Shown piece after piece: positions 30,916-41,184 of a stretch of 64,000 nucleotides of DNA (the first letter of the stretch is position 1; the number at the start of each line of letters is the position of its first letter). Both the position numbers and the translations under genes were made by a program. Source of the DNA: Nonlabens ulvanivorans (lineage in GTDB: Bacteria; Bacteroidota; Bacteroidia; Flavobacteriales; Flavobacteriaceae); contig NZ_BBMK01000001.1 of NCBI RefSeq assembly GCF_000755285.1, positions 744,001-808,000 on the forward strand, written 5' to 3'. Under the pieces are notes generated by a model, which saw only the letters and a list, made by a program, of their open reading frames with translations, was not told the origin of the DNA and ran no database searches.

Positions 30916-32161
30916 ATGGAATTAAAGCGAGTAGTCATAACAGGAATGGGAGCCTTACACCGATAGGTAATAATCTAACGGAATATTGGGATGCGTTGAA
31001 AGCAGGTAAGAGCGGTTGCGCTCCTATCACATATTTTGATACAGAACATTTCAAGACTAAGTTCGCTTGTGAGATCAAGAACTTTAATGTTACTGATTTC
31101 ATAGACCGCAAAGAAGCTAGACGCATGGATCGTTTTGCCCAGTATGCACTGGTAGCAGGCGACGAGGCTATAGCAGACTCAGGATTAGATATCGACTCTA
31201 TAGATAAATATAGAGTCGGTGTAATCTGGGGTGCAGGAATAGGTGGTCTAGAAACTTTTCAGGAAGAGGTTAAAGCATTTGCTGCCGGTAATGGTGTGCC
31301 GCGTTTTAATCCTTTCTTTATACCTAAAATGATTGCTGATATAGCTCCGGCTCATATATCTATTAAATATGGATTTATGGGACCTAACTATACAACAGTA
31401 TCTGCATGTGCATCTAGTGCAAATGCAATGCTGGATGCAGTAAATTATATTAGACTTGGACATTGTGACGTGATTGTAACTGGTGGCTCTGAAGCTGCGG
31501 TTGCTCAAGCTGGAATGGGTGGCTTTAATGCCATGCATGCCTTATCAACACGTAATGAAAGTCCAGAAACCGCAAGTCGCCCATTTGATGCGACACGTGA
31601 CGGTTTTGTTCTAGGAGAAGGCGCTGGTGCGCTGGTTCTAGAAGATTATGAGTATGCAAAAGCTCGTGGAGCAAAAATCTATGCAGAGGTCATAGGTGGT
31701 GGTTTCTCTAGTGATGCATATCACATTACTGCACCTGATCCTGAAGGACGTGGTGTTATAGCAGTAATGAAAAATACGCTACAAAATGCAGGTATTAATC
31801 CTGAAGATGTAGATCATATTAATACTCATGGTACATCAACACCATTAGGTGACGTAGCTGAATTAAAGGCTATTAAGCTGTTTTTGGTGATCATGCACCT
31901 AATATTAGTATTAACTCTACAAAGTCTATGACAGGTCACCTACTCGGTGCCGCTGGAGCGATTGAGTCAATTGCAAGTGTGATGGCAATTAATGAAGGGA
32001 TAATTCCTCCAACAATTAATCATACTACAATAGATGAGAATATCGATCCATCATTAAGGCTTGTATTAAATAAACCAGAAAAACGTGTGGTAAATGTTGC
32101 CTTAAGTAACACATTCGGTTTTGGTGGTCACAATTGCTGTATTGCATTTAGAAAAATCTAA
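30916..32161 (+). CDS. fabF: 3-oxoacyl-[ACP] synthase II, with two frameshifts
   Basis: It elongates fatty acids by condensing malonyl-ACP. The true start is ATG 30916 (MELKRVVITGMGAL). A base is missing near 30953-30958, where TTAACACCG would restore LTPIGNN. Another is missing near 31876, where a restored base gives VFGDHAP. Repair of both gives 415 residues, the family norm. The catalytic Cys (TVSACASSANAM) and two His (HGTSTPLGD; MTGHLLGAAG) are present. The gene is essential in fatty-acid synthesis, so errors in the sequence are likelier than real damage. Confidence 0.92.
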
Positions 32162-32175
32162 GCAATACCTTTTTA

Positions 32176-32916
32176 ATGAATCGATTTAAAAAAATATTCT
32201 CCTCTCGAATCTCTACAGATGACGAGACGCTATCACGTGGAATAAAAAAAATTACTGGGATTACTCCTAAGGATATTGATGTTTATCGTAAAGCGTTTAC
32301 TCATAAATCTATGAGTTTAAAGGATGCAGATGGTAATCCTATCAGTTATGAACGACTAGAGTTTCTAGGTGATGCTATTTTAGGAAGTGTCATTGCAGAG
32401 TATATTTATAATGAAGTGCCACATGGTGATGAAGGTTACTTGACCAAGATGCGATCAAAAATCGTAAGTCGGGAACATCTCAATGAATTAGGAATGGACT
32501 TTGGTCTCATCGATTTTGCAAAAACTCAAGTTCCAGAACGTAATTTTGGAGCAAATGTTCATGGAAATCTATTCGAGGCACTAGTAGGTGCTATTTATTT
32601 AGATAAGGGCTATAAACGCACGCAAAACTTTATAAGTCGTCGTGTTATTGAACCCTATGTTGACATAGAGAAGTTAGAAGGTAAGGTTATTAGCTACAAG
32701 AGTATTTTAATCGAGTGGTGTCAGAAAAACAAGAAAACTTTTAATTATCATACTTATGAAGATACTGGTGTTAATGAAATCAGACACTTTTCTGTGAAGT
32801 TATCTATAGATGATAGAATTCTTGCAAAAGCACGTGCTACATCAAAGAAAAAGGCTGAGGAAAAAGCAAGTAAAAGAGCTTTTTTTGCCTTACAAGATAA
32901 AATAAGTACCCAATAA
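32176..32916 (+). CDS. rnc: Ribonuclease III
   Basis: 246 residues. It cleaves double-stranded RNA. The signature ERLEFLGDAILG and the second acidic cluster (NLFEALVGAIYLDKG) mark the catalytic domain. A double-stranded-RNA-binding domain forms the C-terminus (KARATSKKKAEEKASKRAF). It follows fabF by 14 bp. Confidence 0.95.
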   Translation: MNRFKKIFSSRISTDDETLSRGIKKITGITPKDIDVYRKAFTHKSMSLKDADGNPISYERLEFLGDAILGSVIAEYIYNEVPHGDEGYLTKMRSKIVSREHLNELGMDFGLIDFAKTQVPERNFGANVHGNLFEALVGAIYLDKGYKRTQNFISRRVIEPYVDIEKLEGKVISYKSILIEWCQKNKKTFNYHTYEDTGVNEIRHFSVKLSIDDRILAKARATSKKKAEEKASKRAFFALQDKISTQ

Positions 32917-33060
32917 TTCTTCATTTCGCACGTTGCATAATTCTTAATCGTACTAGAATTCAGTAACGACAACCATTTCGTAGAAAATATCAATTTATTA
33001 AAGATTTTTAAAGACTAATTTGTAGTTTGTCTGCTTAAATTTGTTAGGAAAGTTGAAGAT

Positions 33061-33549
33061 ATGGCTACTTACAAATTAGATGGTTGGGATTGTGATGAAG
33101 AGCCTTATACTCTAGTAGGAATACATTCAACTATTGAGCCTTATAGAATGGCTTATATGGTAAATAAGTATTTAGGGTTGTCTTTTAAGAGAACAGATGT
33201 GGATCAAGATGTAACCATGCCTAATTTTACTGTAAGATATCCAGTCTATAAGTATGATGATGTAATTAATTATAATACTTATTACTTAACTCCTAATAAA
33301 TTTTGGGCTACTCTTAATACCGTTACCAGTAGTGGCGGTCTTTTTGAAAGTCAACAACAAACAGAAGTAAAGACAGTCTTAATTAAAGAATATACGAGAG
33401 TAGATTTTATCATCAAGATAGAGAAGGATCCAGAATTTTTTCCTTTAAAAAAACTAATTAACGACCTAACCAAAATACCACATGTTATATCTGCATACCA
33501 ATTAGATGAACATGTAATCAAACAAAAAGATTATTTAATTTTTGAATAA
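33061..33549 (+). CDS. IPExxxVDY-type small protein upstream of pyk
   Basis: 162 residues with no signal peptide. It contains IKEYTRVDFIIKIE, a variant of the IPExxxVDY motif that names a Bacteroidota family normally found between rnc and pyk. Function unknown. Its stop codon overlaps the pyk start (TAATG), so the two are translationally coupled. A TAAATTTG -7-like box lies at 33036-33043. Confidence 0.75.
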   Translation: MATYKLDGWDCDEEPYTLVGIHSTIEPYRMAYMVNKYLGLSFKRTDVDQDVTMPNFTVRYPVYKYDDVINYNTYYLTPNKFWATLNTVTSSGGLFESQQQTEVKTVLIKEYTRVDFIIKIEKDPEFFPLKKLINDLTKIPHVISAYQLDEHVIKQKDYLIFE

Positions 33550-34981
33550 TGCCAAAGACAAAAAAGACTAAAATCGTAGCTACATTAGGACCAGCAACTT
33601 CTTCAAAAGAAGTATTGTTAGGTATGATGAAGGCTGGCGTAAATGTATTTAGAATTAACTTCTCACATGCAGATCATGAAGACGTAAGAGAACGCGTTCA
33701 AATGATACGTGATCTTAATGAAGAGCACGGATTTGCTACAGGAATTTTAGGGGGGGATCTTCAAGGCCCTAAATTACGTGTAGGTGTCATGAAAGAAGAA
33801 GTAGTTGTTCATCCTGGTGATATTATAACTATTTCTACTGGAGAGCCATTTAAAGGTACTGCAGAACGTGTTTATATGAATTATGAACACTTCCCTAGAG
33901 ACGTAAAACAAGGAGAACGTATTCTGTTGGATGACGGTAAATTAATGTTTGAAGTAGTCTCTACTGATGGTGTTAAAGATGTAGTGACAAAAGTAATTCA
34001 AGGTGGTCCACTACGCTCTAAAAAAGGAGTGAACCTACCTCAAACTGATATTTCATTACCAGCGCTTACAGAAAAAGATGTAATAGATGCCATATTTGCT
34101 TGTGAGTTACAAGTAGACTGGATGGCGCTTTCTTTTGTAAGACACAGTCGAGACTTAATGGAATTGCAAGAATTGATTAAAGAACATTCAGAGCATAAAA
34201 TTCCTATCATCGCAAAAATTGAAAAGCCAGAAGCGGTAACAAATATTGATAAGATTGTTGCTTATTGTGATGGTTTAATGGTAGCACGTGGAGATCTAGG
34301 TGTTGAAGTTCCTGCTCATGAAGTACCATTAATCCAGAAACAACTAGTTCTTAAAGCAAAACAAGCCCGTATTCCAGTAATCATTGCAACGCAAATGATG
34401 GAAACGATGATTACTAGCCTTACACCGACACGTGCCGAGGTTAATGATGTTGCAAACTCAGTTATGGATGGTGCAGATGCGGTAATGTTATCTGGTGAAA
34501 CTTCTGTAGGTCAATATCCTATTCAAGTAATAGAAAAAATGACCAGTATTTGTTTATCTGTTGAAAATAGTGATTTGATAAATGTACCACACAGTGCGCC
34601 GCATATTAAAACAAAGAGATATATCACTAAATCGATTTGTTATCATGCTGCAAAAATGGCTGACGAGATTGATGCTAAAGCAATTACCACAATGACCAAT
34701 AGTGGTTATACAGCGTTTCAGATTAGCGCATGGAGACCAGATGCACATATCCTAACATTTACTAGTAACACACGTATTCTTACTCAATTAAGTCTACTAT
34801 GGGGCGTTAAAGCTTTTTATACGACCGTTTTGTAAGTACAGATGAAACTATTGAGGATGTTAATCAGTTTGCAAAGGACAAAAAATTTGTCAAAAAAGGT
34901 GATTTCTTAATTAATCTTGCAGCAATGCCAGTAACAGATAAAGGAATGGTAAATACCTTAAGAGTTACTGAAATAGAATAA
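33549..34981 (+). CDS. pyk: Pyruvate kinase, with a C-terminal frameshift
   Basis: It makes pyruvate and ATP from phosphoenolpyruvate. The active-site Lys region (PIIAKIEKPEAV) and the MVARGDLGVEVP motif are intact. A T is missing near 34820; restoring it gives FYYDRFVSTDETIED and continues to the stop at 34981 (477 residues). A seven-G tract at 33750-33756 yields LGGDLQGPK, one residue longer than the very conserved LADLQGPK pattern. Confidence 0.93.
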
Positions 34982-35485
34982 TTACACAAAGTATTTTCTT
35001 TCAAACGCAATGAAGTGTGAAACTTCAGATTTGCCATTGAAAATAGGAAAAGCTATAGTTTCACAGCCATAAGGTTGTCCATTTTTATGGTAATGAACTA
35101 GACGAGCATTAAAAGGCAATTCATCGTGAGTTGCCTTTTTTATGAGTCTTATAGAATTTTTATCCGTTTTTGTACCTTGTAGAATCGTTGATGAATGACC
35201 TATTAGTTCATTACTCTCATATCCAGTCATTTTAGAAATATTATTACTACAATATTGAATTTCAGAGTTTTCATCAGTAATAACTATAGAGTATCCTTTG
35301 TAATGTGAATAACTATCAAGGAAGTAATTGAAGTGCCAGTCATGTTCATATGCTAGATCATCCAGGTGCTCTAACATTTCTTCATCAAGATCCCATAAAA
35401 GCTTTTTAATCAACTCCCATGATAACATGGGTAGCGATTTAACGTGACTATTAATAACAGTGTATTGTGAGTTTTCTAAAGTCAT
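34982..35485 (-). CDS. Single PAS-domain protein
   Basis: 167 residues. The PAS fold covers about residues 65-165 (VITDENSEIQYCSNNISKMTGYE and AFPIFNGKSEVSHFIAFER). No kinase, HTH or effector domain is attached, and no membrane segment is seen. The ligand cannot be told. It is a probable sensor or adaptor that acts through a partner (inference). It lies tail-to-tail with pyk, stop next to stop. Confidence 0.8.
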   Translation of the reverse strand: MTLENSQYTVINSHVKSLPMLSWELIKKLLWDLDEEMLEHLDDLAYEHDWHFNYFLDSYSHYKGYSIVITDENSEIQYCSNNISKMTGYESNELIGHSSTILQGTKTDKNSIRLIKKATHDELPFNARLVHYHKNGQPYGCETIAFPIFNGKSEVSHFIAFERKYFV

Positions 35486-35542
35486 ATACCAGCAAAATTA
35501 TAAGAAAGAAGCACTTTATTCTTACACTTACTAGTTAATTTT

Positions 35543-36628
35543 TTAGAATAGAAATTTCAATTGAACTTCAACAAAATCGTTTTCTTCAACATCAGTATTG
35601 AGATTAGATAGCGTGATACCTAGCAAGCGCACACTTTCACGGAAACCTTCTTGCTCCATTAATTCAATCGCAGTGGCCAGTATTAAATCTTTAGTTCTAA
35701 TAAAATGAGATAGGGTTTTGCTACGTGTTTGCGTTTTAAAATCACTATATTTTATTTTTAAGGTAACCGTTTTACCAGCAACATTATTCTTTGCGAGTCG
35801 TTTTTCAATTTCCTCAGCGATTTGAGTAAGACGCTCTTTCATAAATATCTCGCTCGATATGTTCTCAGCAAAAGTACGCTCTGCACCTAGGGATTTTCTA
35901 ATGCGATCTGGTTGAACTGGACTATGGTGTATACCGCGCACAATATTATAATAATGAGCACCACTTTTACCAAAATGCTCCTTTAGAAACTCTAGACTAC
36001 GTTCTTTTAAATGAGCTCCTGTAAATATTCCTTGCAAGTACATCTTCTCTGCAGTGACTTTTCCTATACCGTGAAATTTTCTTATCTCTAACTGTTCTAG
36101 AAAATCTAGAACCTCATTTGGCAAGATGGTTTTTTGGCCATTTGGTTTATTATAATCACTTGCAATTTTTGCAACAAACTTATTGATAGAAATCCCTGCG
36201 CTGGCAGTTAATCCAGTAGTTTCATAGATGCGTCTTCTTATATCATATGCAATTACTGTAGCACTAGGATAGTTCAATTTATTTTCTGTGACATCTAGGT
36301 AAGCCTCATCGAGTGATAAGGGCTCTACGAGGTCAGTATAATCTAAGAATATATCTCTAATTTGAGAAGATACCTCTCGGTATTTATCAAATCTGTGTTT
36401 CACAAAAATCAGATCTGGACATAGTTTTTTGGCCGTGACACTGGGCATAGCACTACGCACACCATATTTACGCGCTTCATAACTTGCAGCTGCTACTACA
36501 CCGCGATTATTTCCACCACCTACGGCAATAGGTTTTCCTTTTAACTCTGGAAAATCACGTTGCTCTACGCTCGCATAAAATGCGTCCATGTCTACGTGTA
36601 TAATTTTGCGATCATCCAATTCGTGCAT
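35543..36628 (-). CDS. dinB: DNA polymerase IV (Y family)
   Basis: 361 residues. Error-prone translesion polymerase. The catalytic acidic residues are in HVDMDAFYASVEQ and LSLDEAYLDVT. The helix-hairpin-helix region (KFHGIGKVTAEKM) and the little-finger domain are present. No C-terminal clamp-binding motif is obvious, apart from the ending VEVQLKFLF, which could serve. Confidence 0.94.
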   Translation of the reverse strand: MHELDDRKIIHVDMDAFYASVEQRDFPELKGKPIAVGGGNNRGVVAAASYEARKYGVRSAMPSVTAKKLCPDLIFVKHRFDKYREVSSQIRDIFLDYTDLVEPLSLDEAYLDVTENKLNYPSATVIAYDIRRRIYETTGLTASAGISINKFVAKIASDYNKPNGQKTILPNEVLDFLEQLEIRKFHGIGKVTAEKMYLQGIFTGAHLKERSLEFLKEHFGKSGAHYYNIVRGIHHSPVQPDRIRKSLGAERTFAENISSEIFMKERLTQIAEEIEKRLAKNNVAGKTVTLKIKYSDFKTQTRSKTLSHFIRTKDLILATAIELMEQEGFRESVRLLGITLSNLNTDVEENDFVEVQLKFLF

Positions 36629-36660
36629 GGTGCAAAATTACTACCTTTAACTCTAGAAAT

Positions 36661-37324
36661 ATGTTAATGAAATATACAGCTGTTGTTATCGGTGCCACAG
36701 GACTTACGGGAAGTAGGTTAGTGGATTTATTATTTGATAATGAACAATATGAGCGTGTGATTACGCTTCGCGAAAGCGTACTAAACTCAACCACCGCAAA
36801 CACGAATCACATATCGTGGACTTATTTGATCCGGCTACTTATACTGATTTCTTAAAAGCTGATCACTTATTTATTTGTACCGGAACGACCCAAGCCAAAA
36901 CGCCAGATAAGGAGGAATACTATCGAATCGAACATGATTTACCAGTACAAGTTGCAAAGGTCGCTTTGCATAACGGCGTGCAAAAAGTCATTGCCATATC
37001 TGCACTAGGAGCAAATGCTGACAGTAAGTTTATGTACAACCGAGGCAAAGGAGAAATGGAACGTGATATTGAGAAACTAGGTTTTAAAGAAGCATATTTT
37101 GTACAACCAGCCTTAATAGGTGGCGAGCGAGAAGAGCAACGCAAATTTGAAAGTGCGTGGAAAAAATTTCAAAAGCTTATTGATCCTTTACTCATAGGTT
37201 TTTTAAAAAATATCGCACCATAGAACCAGAAACGATTGCTCAATCCATGATTTATGTGGCCGTAAATGGATATGACAAATCACGAATAGAAAGTGATGAG
37301 TTGAAGGTGATTGCGTCGCTTTAG
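36661..37324 (+). CDS. NAD(P)-binding Rossmann (YbjT/HTATIP2-like) protein, two frameshifts
   Basis: 221 residues after repair. The nucleotide loop is VIGATGLTGSRLV. The first break lies inside a palindrome copy: restoring one T in CTTCGCGAAAG gives ITLSRKRTKL and joins HIVDLFDPATY. The second is a lost A in the run at 37205-37210, giving FLKKYRTIEPETIAQ. The family binds NAD(P) and is usually an oxidoreductase or atypical SDR; the substrate is unknown. It is divergent from dinB. Confidence 0.75.
36764..36778. repeat. Palindrome variant CGCTTCGCGAAAGCG (copy 9)
   Basis: Same one-T deletion as copy 2, here inside a coding region, where it coincides exactly with a frameshift. Confidence 0.85.
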
Positions 37325-37399
37325 TGACAGTCGCAGTTTTTAATTCTAATTTTACTCATCCCAATAACGTATTAGAAATAGATTAGTTTTGAAACTGAT

Positions 37400-37443
37400 T
37401 TTCCGCACTTGCTTGTGCTGAGCTTGTCGAAGTAATGCGGAAA
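37400..37443. repeat. REP-like inverted repeat with a TGCTGAGCTTGTCGAAG core
   Basis: Arms TTTCCGCA (37400-37407) and TGCGGAAA (37436-37443) flank a GC-richer core resembling dispersed 'TTCGACAAGCTCAGCA' elements seen in many bacterial genomes. It lies in the 159-bp gap between the Rossmann and CYTH genes; nothing else is seen there. Confidence 0.5.
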
Positions 37444-37483
37444 CTGATCGTATAACCTAAATGTCATAAAAAGTAATTCCTCA

Positions 37484-37946
37484 ATGCTCGAAATAGAACG
37501 TAAATATCTCGTTACCAACACCGACTTTTTAAAAGAACTAAAGGGGAAACGCATCACACAAGGTTACCTTTCTACAGATCCTGCTAGAACTGTACGTGTG
37601 CGTATCAAGGGAACGCAAGGATTTATAACCATAAAAGGACAATCTACAGAAAGCGGACTTACTCGATATGAATGGGAAAAAGAAATCTCTATAGTAGAAG
37701 CAGAGGAACTGCTGGAACTTTCATTACCAGGCGTGATCGATAAAACCAGATATGAAATTGCCATAGAAAAGCACACTTGAAGTAGATGTTTTTCACGGAA
37801 CAAATAACGGATTAATAATAGCTGAAATCGAACTTGAAACCGAAGATGAAACATTCTCAATTCCCGATTGGATTGCTCAAGAAGTTACCGGCGATAATCG
37901 CTATTATAATTCTTATTTAAGTTTAAAGCCTTTTAGTGAATGGTAG
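37484..37946 (+). CDS. CYTH-domain (triphosphate tunnel) protein, with a frameshift
   Basis: 154 residues after adding two bases near 37778 (the junction then reads KHTWEVDVF). The N-terminus MLEIERKYLV is the EXEXK motif that names the CYTH fold. Later basic and acidic strands (VRVRIKGTQGFITIKG; IIAEIELETED) complete the tunnel. Members hydrolyse inorganic triphosphate or act on other triphosphates. It ends flush against pbpC, convergent. Confidence 0.8.
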
Positions 37947-40286
37947 TTACTTAAATTTCAAACTCATTTTCACGTCGTTCCCATTATCATCTACAGCAGT
38001 AATTATATGTTTTCCTGGAGCGGCGCTTAATGCAATTTCATGAAAATCTTTGGTGCTCGTGATATAATCTTCGTCAAGATACCAGTACACGGTCGTATTA
38101 GGGATTTTATGTGCTAGTTCAAAAACGGTCTCGTTTGTTTTTCCTTCTATATTTTTAGTGAGTGTAATGGTCGTTCCCGCATTAGGCCTTATAAAAGTCA
38201 TCTCTTTTTCTAGCGGTGTTTCACAATCGGCACGATAAGGTGGTAATGGTTCATAATCGGGATGTGATCTACGATAATACCAGGCCATTACTGGTGGTAG
38301 TGTGAAGTAGGATCTAGTGACCATTTGTGAAACAGGTTCACAATCTGCATTTACTTGATAGGATTGCGTAGCGTCTAGTTGTACTACTTTATGATACGGG
38401 CAGGAATCATAACGTTCTCCTACAGCAGGAATCCATTGCTTTTCTACCTCACAGTCTGGAGTAGCGAGATAGCCTGACTTTTTACAAATATCGATCTCAA
38501 TCATATCATCATACGGTGGCGCAAACCATTCTTGTTGCGGTAATCTATTGAATAAATCAAAAAGTACTGGAGCGGCGCTTTTAATTCCGGTCATCTCTGC
38601 ACGTCCTTCACCATCGGCATTTCCTGTCCATACTCCTATGACGTATCGTGCGTAACGCCTATCGACCAGGCATCTCTATTTCCATAGCTGGTTCCTGTTT
38701 TCCACGCCATGTTGTGATTAGGATTAAAAAAGTGCCAGATCTCTTCGCCTTCTGGTCGGTTGACATCTTTCATGGCTTCAAAGGTGTGGTAAATACTTCC
38801 TGCACCGTAAATATTAGGTGTTGATTTTAAGTCCGCTTTTGCGAAAGCGTCTCCATCATTAATCACATAATGTAATCCATCCATGACGTTGTGATTGTAT
38901 TCACTGCTGGTTTGAGTGTAGTCTTTTAAAATGGTTGCCATAGATAGATATGCATGGCTCATGTCCCCATAAACTGCTCTCGCCACCGCCTATGATCAAG
39001 CTCAATCCATAAGTTCCCGCACCACGATTGATGTGTGATTGACCTAAATCTTGTAATTTGTCATAGAATCGAGTAACACCATGATCGCGTAGCATGCGCA
39101 CCGCAGGAACATTGAGTGATCGCGATAAGGCTTGTGAAGCCGGAACGGCACCACTGTAAGTCTTATCAAAATTTTGCGTGTTATAACCATTAATAACCGT
39201 AGGTATATCTTTTACGAGGCTATGAGGTAACAGTTCGCCATTATCCAGCATGGTTGCATATAAAAAAGGTTTCAAAACACTACCCGTACTACGTGGAGCA
39301 GTGATGATATCTACATCTTTCTGGTGTTCTCTGGTAGTAGGGGCATTTCCTACATATGCAGATACCGATTGGTTTTCAATGTCTAGAACCAGCATGGCTA
39401 GATTATTAATACCGTTTTGCTTCAGGATATGATGATGATTTTGCACGATGCGGTTGACCGTTTCTTGCATTTGATAATCAATCGTGGTTCTGATTTTTTT
39501 TGTGCCGTATTGTTTATTTGCTCTATTCAATAAATGTGGAGCCAGTTGCGGTACTCTAAAATCTCGAGTAGGAACAGATTCTGAAATGGCGAGCTCATAA
39601 TCCATATCATCAATAATGTTTTCCTCTTTTAATTTGAGGAGCAACGCATCTCGTTTTTCTCTAAGCTGACTTTCTCTCTTTCCTGGATAAATTAAACCTG
39701 GCGCATTAGGCAAAACGGCCAGCGTGGCACTTTCTGCCCAGCTGAGTTCGTGTGGTTTTCTTCCAAAATACCGCCACGACGCCATATCCAGTCCGATCAC
39801 ATTCCCACCATAAGGAGCATGAGAAGCGTAGAGTTCTAATATCTCTTCTTTGGAAAGTCTCAACTCCAGCCTTGTTGCCCAGATCAGCTCTATGAATTTC
39901 TCGTAGTATTTTCTATCCTTTTTTCGCGCAAGTCGAATCACTTGCTGTGTAATCGTACTACCACCACGCACTACTTTGCCAGCGTTTATATTTTCTTTAA
40001 AAGCCTTAACAATAGAAACTGGATTGAATCCTGGATGCGAGTAAAAATGTGCGTCTTCATATTGCAATACGCACTTTTTATATTTATAGGGGACACTATC
40101 TACCGCGGGAAATCGCCACTGATCATCACTGGCGATATGAGCGTCGAGCAAGCGACCATCGCTACTTTCTATTACCGTCGAGTACGGAACATCAAATAAT
40201 TGCTTTGGCAAGCACAACGTATACCACACGAGTAGTATAATAACTATGCTTAATTTGATTTTATGCTTAAAGAGAAATTTTTTCAC
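37947..40286 (-). CDS. pbpC: Penicillin-binding protein 1C, two frameshifts
   Basis: About 779 residues after repair. An N-terminal membrane anchor is followed by a glycosyltransferase domain (EDAHFYSHPGFNP, GGSTITQQVIRLARK). Next comes a transpeptidase with SxxK (STGSVLKP), SxN (SRSLN) and KTG (WKTGTSYG), then the C-terminal BiPBP domain. Breaks: an extra G in CCCC at 38965-38968 (should read LWDMSHAYL) and a missing base near 38647. It builds or repairs peptidoglycan in the periplasm. The usual alpha-2-macroglobulin partner gene is not adjacent. Confidence 0.88.
38835..38848. repeat. Palindrome variant GCTTTTGCGAAAGC (copy 10)
   Basis: One C-to-T change from the perfect form; inside pbpC, still read as AFAKA on the coding strand. 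Confidence 0.8.
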
Positions 40287-40410
40287 TGTTGAAAGCTAAG
40301 AATAGTTTTATAATGATTTTATTTTTTGAACAGCTTTGTTACTTTTTTGCATTGCTCCAAAACGTAACCAAATAGATCTACGCTTCATTACTTTTTAAAC
40401 TTAATTACAT

Positions 40411-41184
40411 CTAATGGTATAAAGACTCTATCTTTTTCCCAACCGATTTACCGTTTTCATCAAACTGTGGTGGTTCTAAACCAAATTCTTTGGCTTTTTG
40501 AGAATAGTAATTTTTTCTAGATTCATGTGGTTCACTAATTGCGTGAACTATAGAAGTTTTTAATTCTTCAGTTATGAGCTTCTTTACTATATCAATTACA
40601 TATTGTCTTTGAACAAGATTTATGGGTGCATCTGGATTTGAAACGCTTTTACGACCTGCAAGCATCTTTATAGGATGTCTATCGGCGCCTATTAAACCGC
40701 ATGGTCTTAAAATGGTAGTATTTTCAAAGAAATCTTGAACTAGCAACTCTGCGGCATAGATTTTTTTGCCATTACTACTCGTGCTATTAGGAATACTCTT
40801 TTCATTATAAACTGGAATATTTACAGCATCTTCAAATACGGATGTACTCGACACAAAAATGACATGTTCAACAGTTGCCGTATTTACAAATGTCATGAGC
40901 AATTTCATGCGCTGGGCAAAATCACTTTCTGGACTTTTACGCAGTCCTGGCGGAATGTTGATGAATAGTACATCTATATTTCTTAGAAAATCGGCCACAT
41001 CACCGTAGAGTTTATCTTCTTTTAAATCAAGGATATAACCATCTATTCCAACTTCTTTTAAGTTTTCTAGTTTATCTTTATGACGTACGGTTCCTTTTAC
41101 CGGAGATCCTTCTAAAATAAGTTGTTTTCCTAACTCTAGACCGAGCCATCCACAACCTAAGATACCGATTGTTTTCTTATTCAT
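40411..41184 (-). CDS. YeeZ-like NAD(P)-binding epimerase-fold protein
   Basis: 257 residues. The N-terminal Rossmann loop is IGILGCGWLGLELG, and VIFVSSTSVFED resembles the active-site strand of extended SDR proteins. It lacks a clear YxxxK pair in the usual place; KKIYAAELL could serve. The function is unknown. Its start overlaps the end of the M28 peptidase gene by 8 nt, so the two are probably in one operon. Confidence 0.75.
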   Translation of the reverse strand: MNKKTIGILGCGWLGLELGKQLILEGSPVKGTVRHKDKLENLKEVGIDGYILDLKEDKLYGDVADFLRNIDVLFINIPPGLRKSPESDFAQRMKLLMTFVNTATVEHVIFVSSTSVFEDAVNIPVYNEKSIPNSTSSNGKKIYAAELLVQDFFENTTILRPCGLIGADRHPIKMLAGRKSVSNPDAPINLVQRQYVIDIVKKLITEELKTSIVHAISEPHESRKNYYSQKAKEFGLEPPQFDENGKSVGKKIESLYH

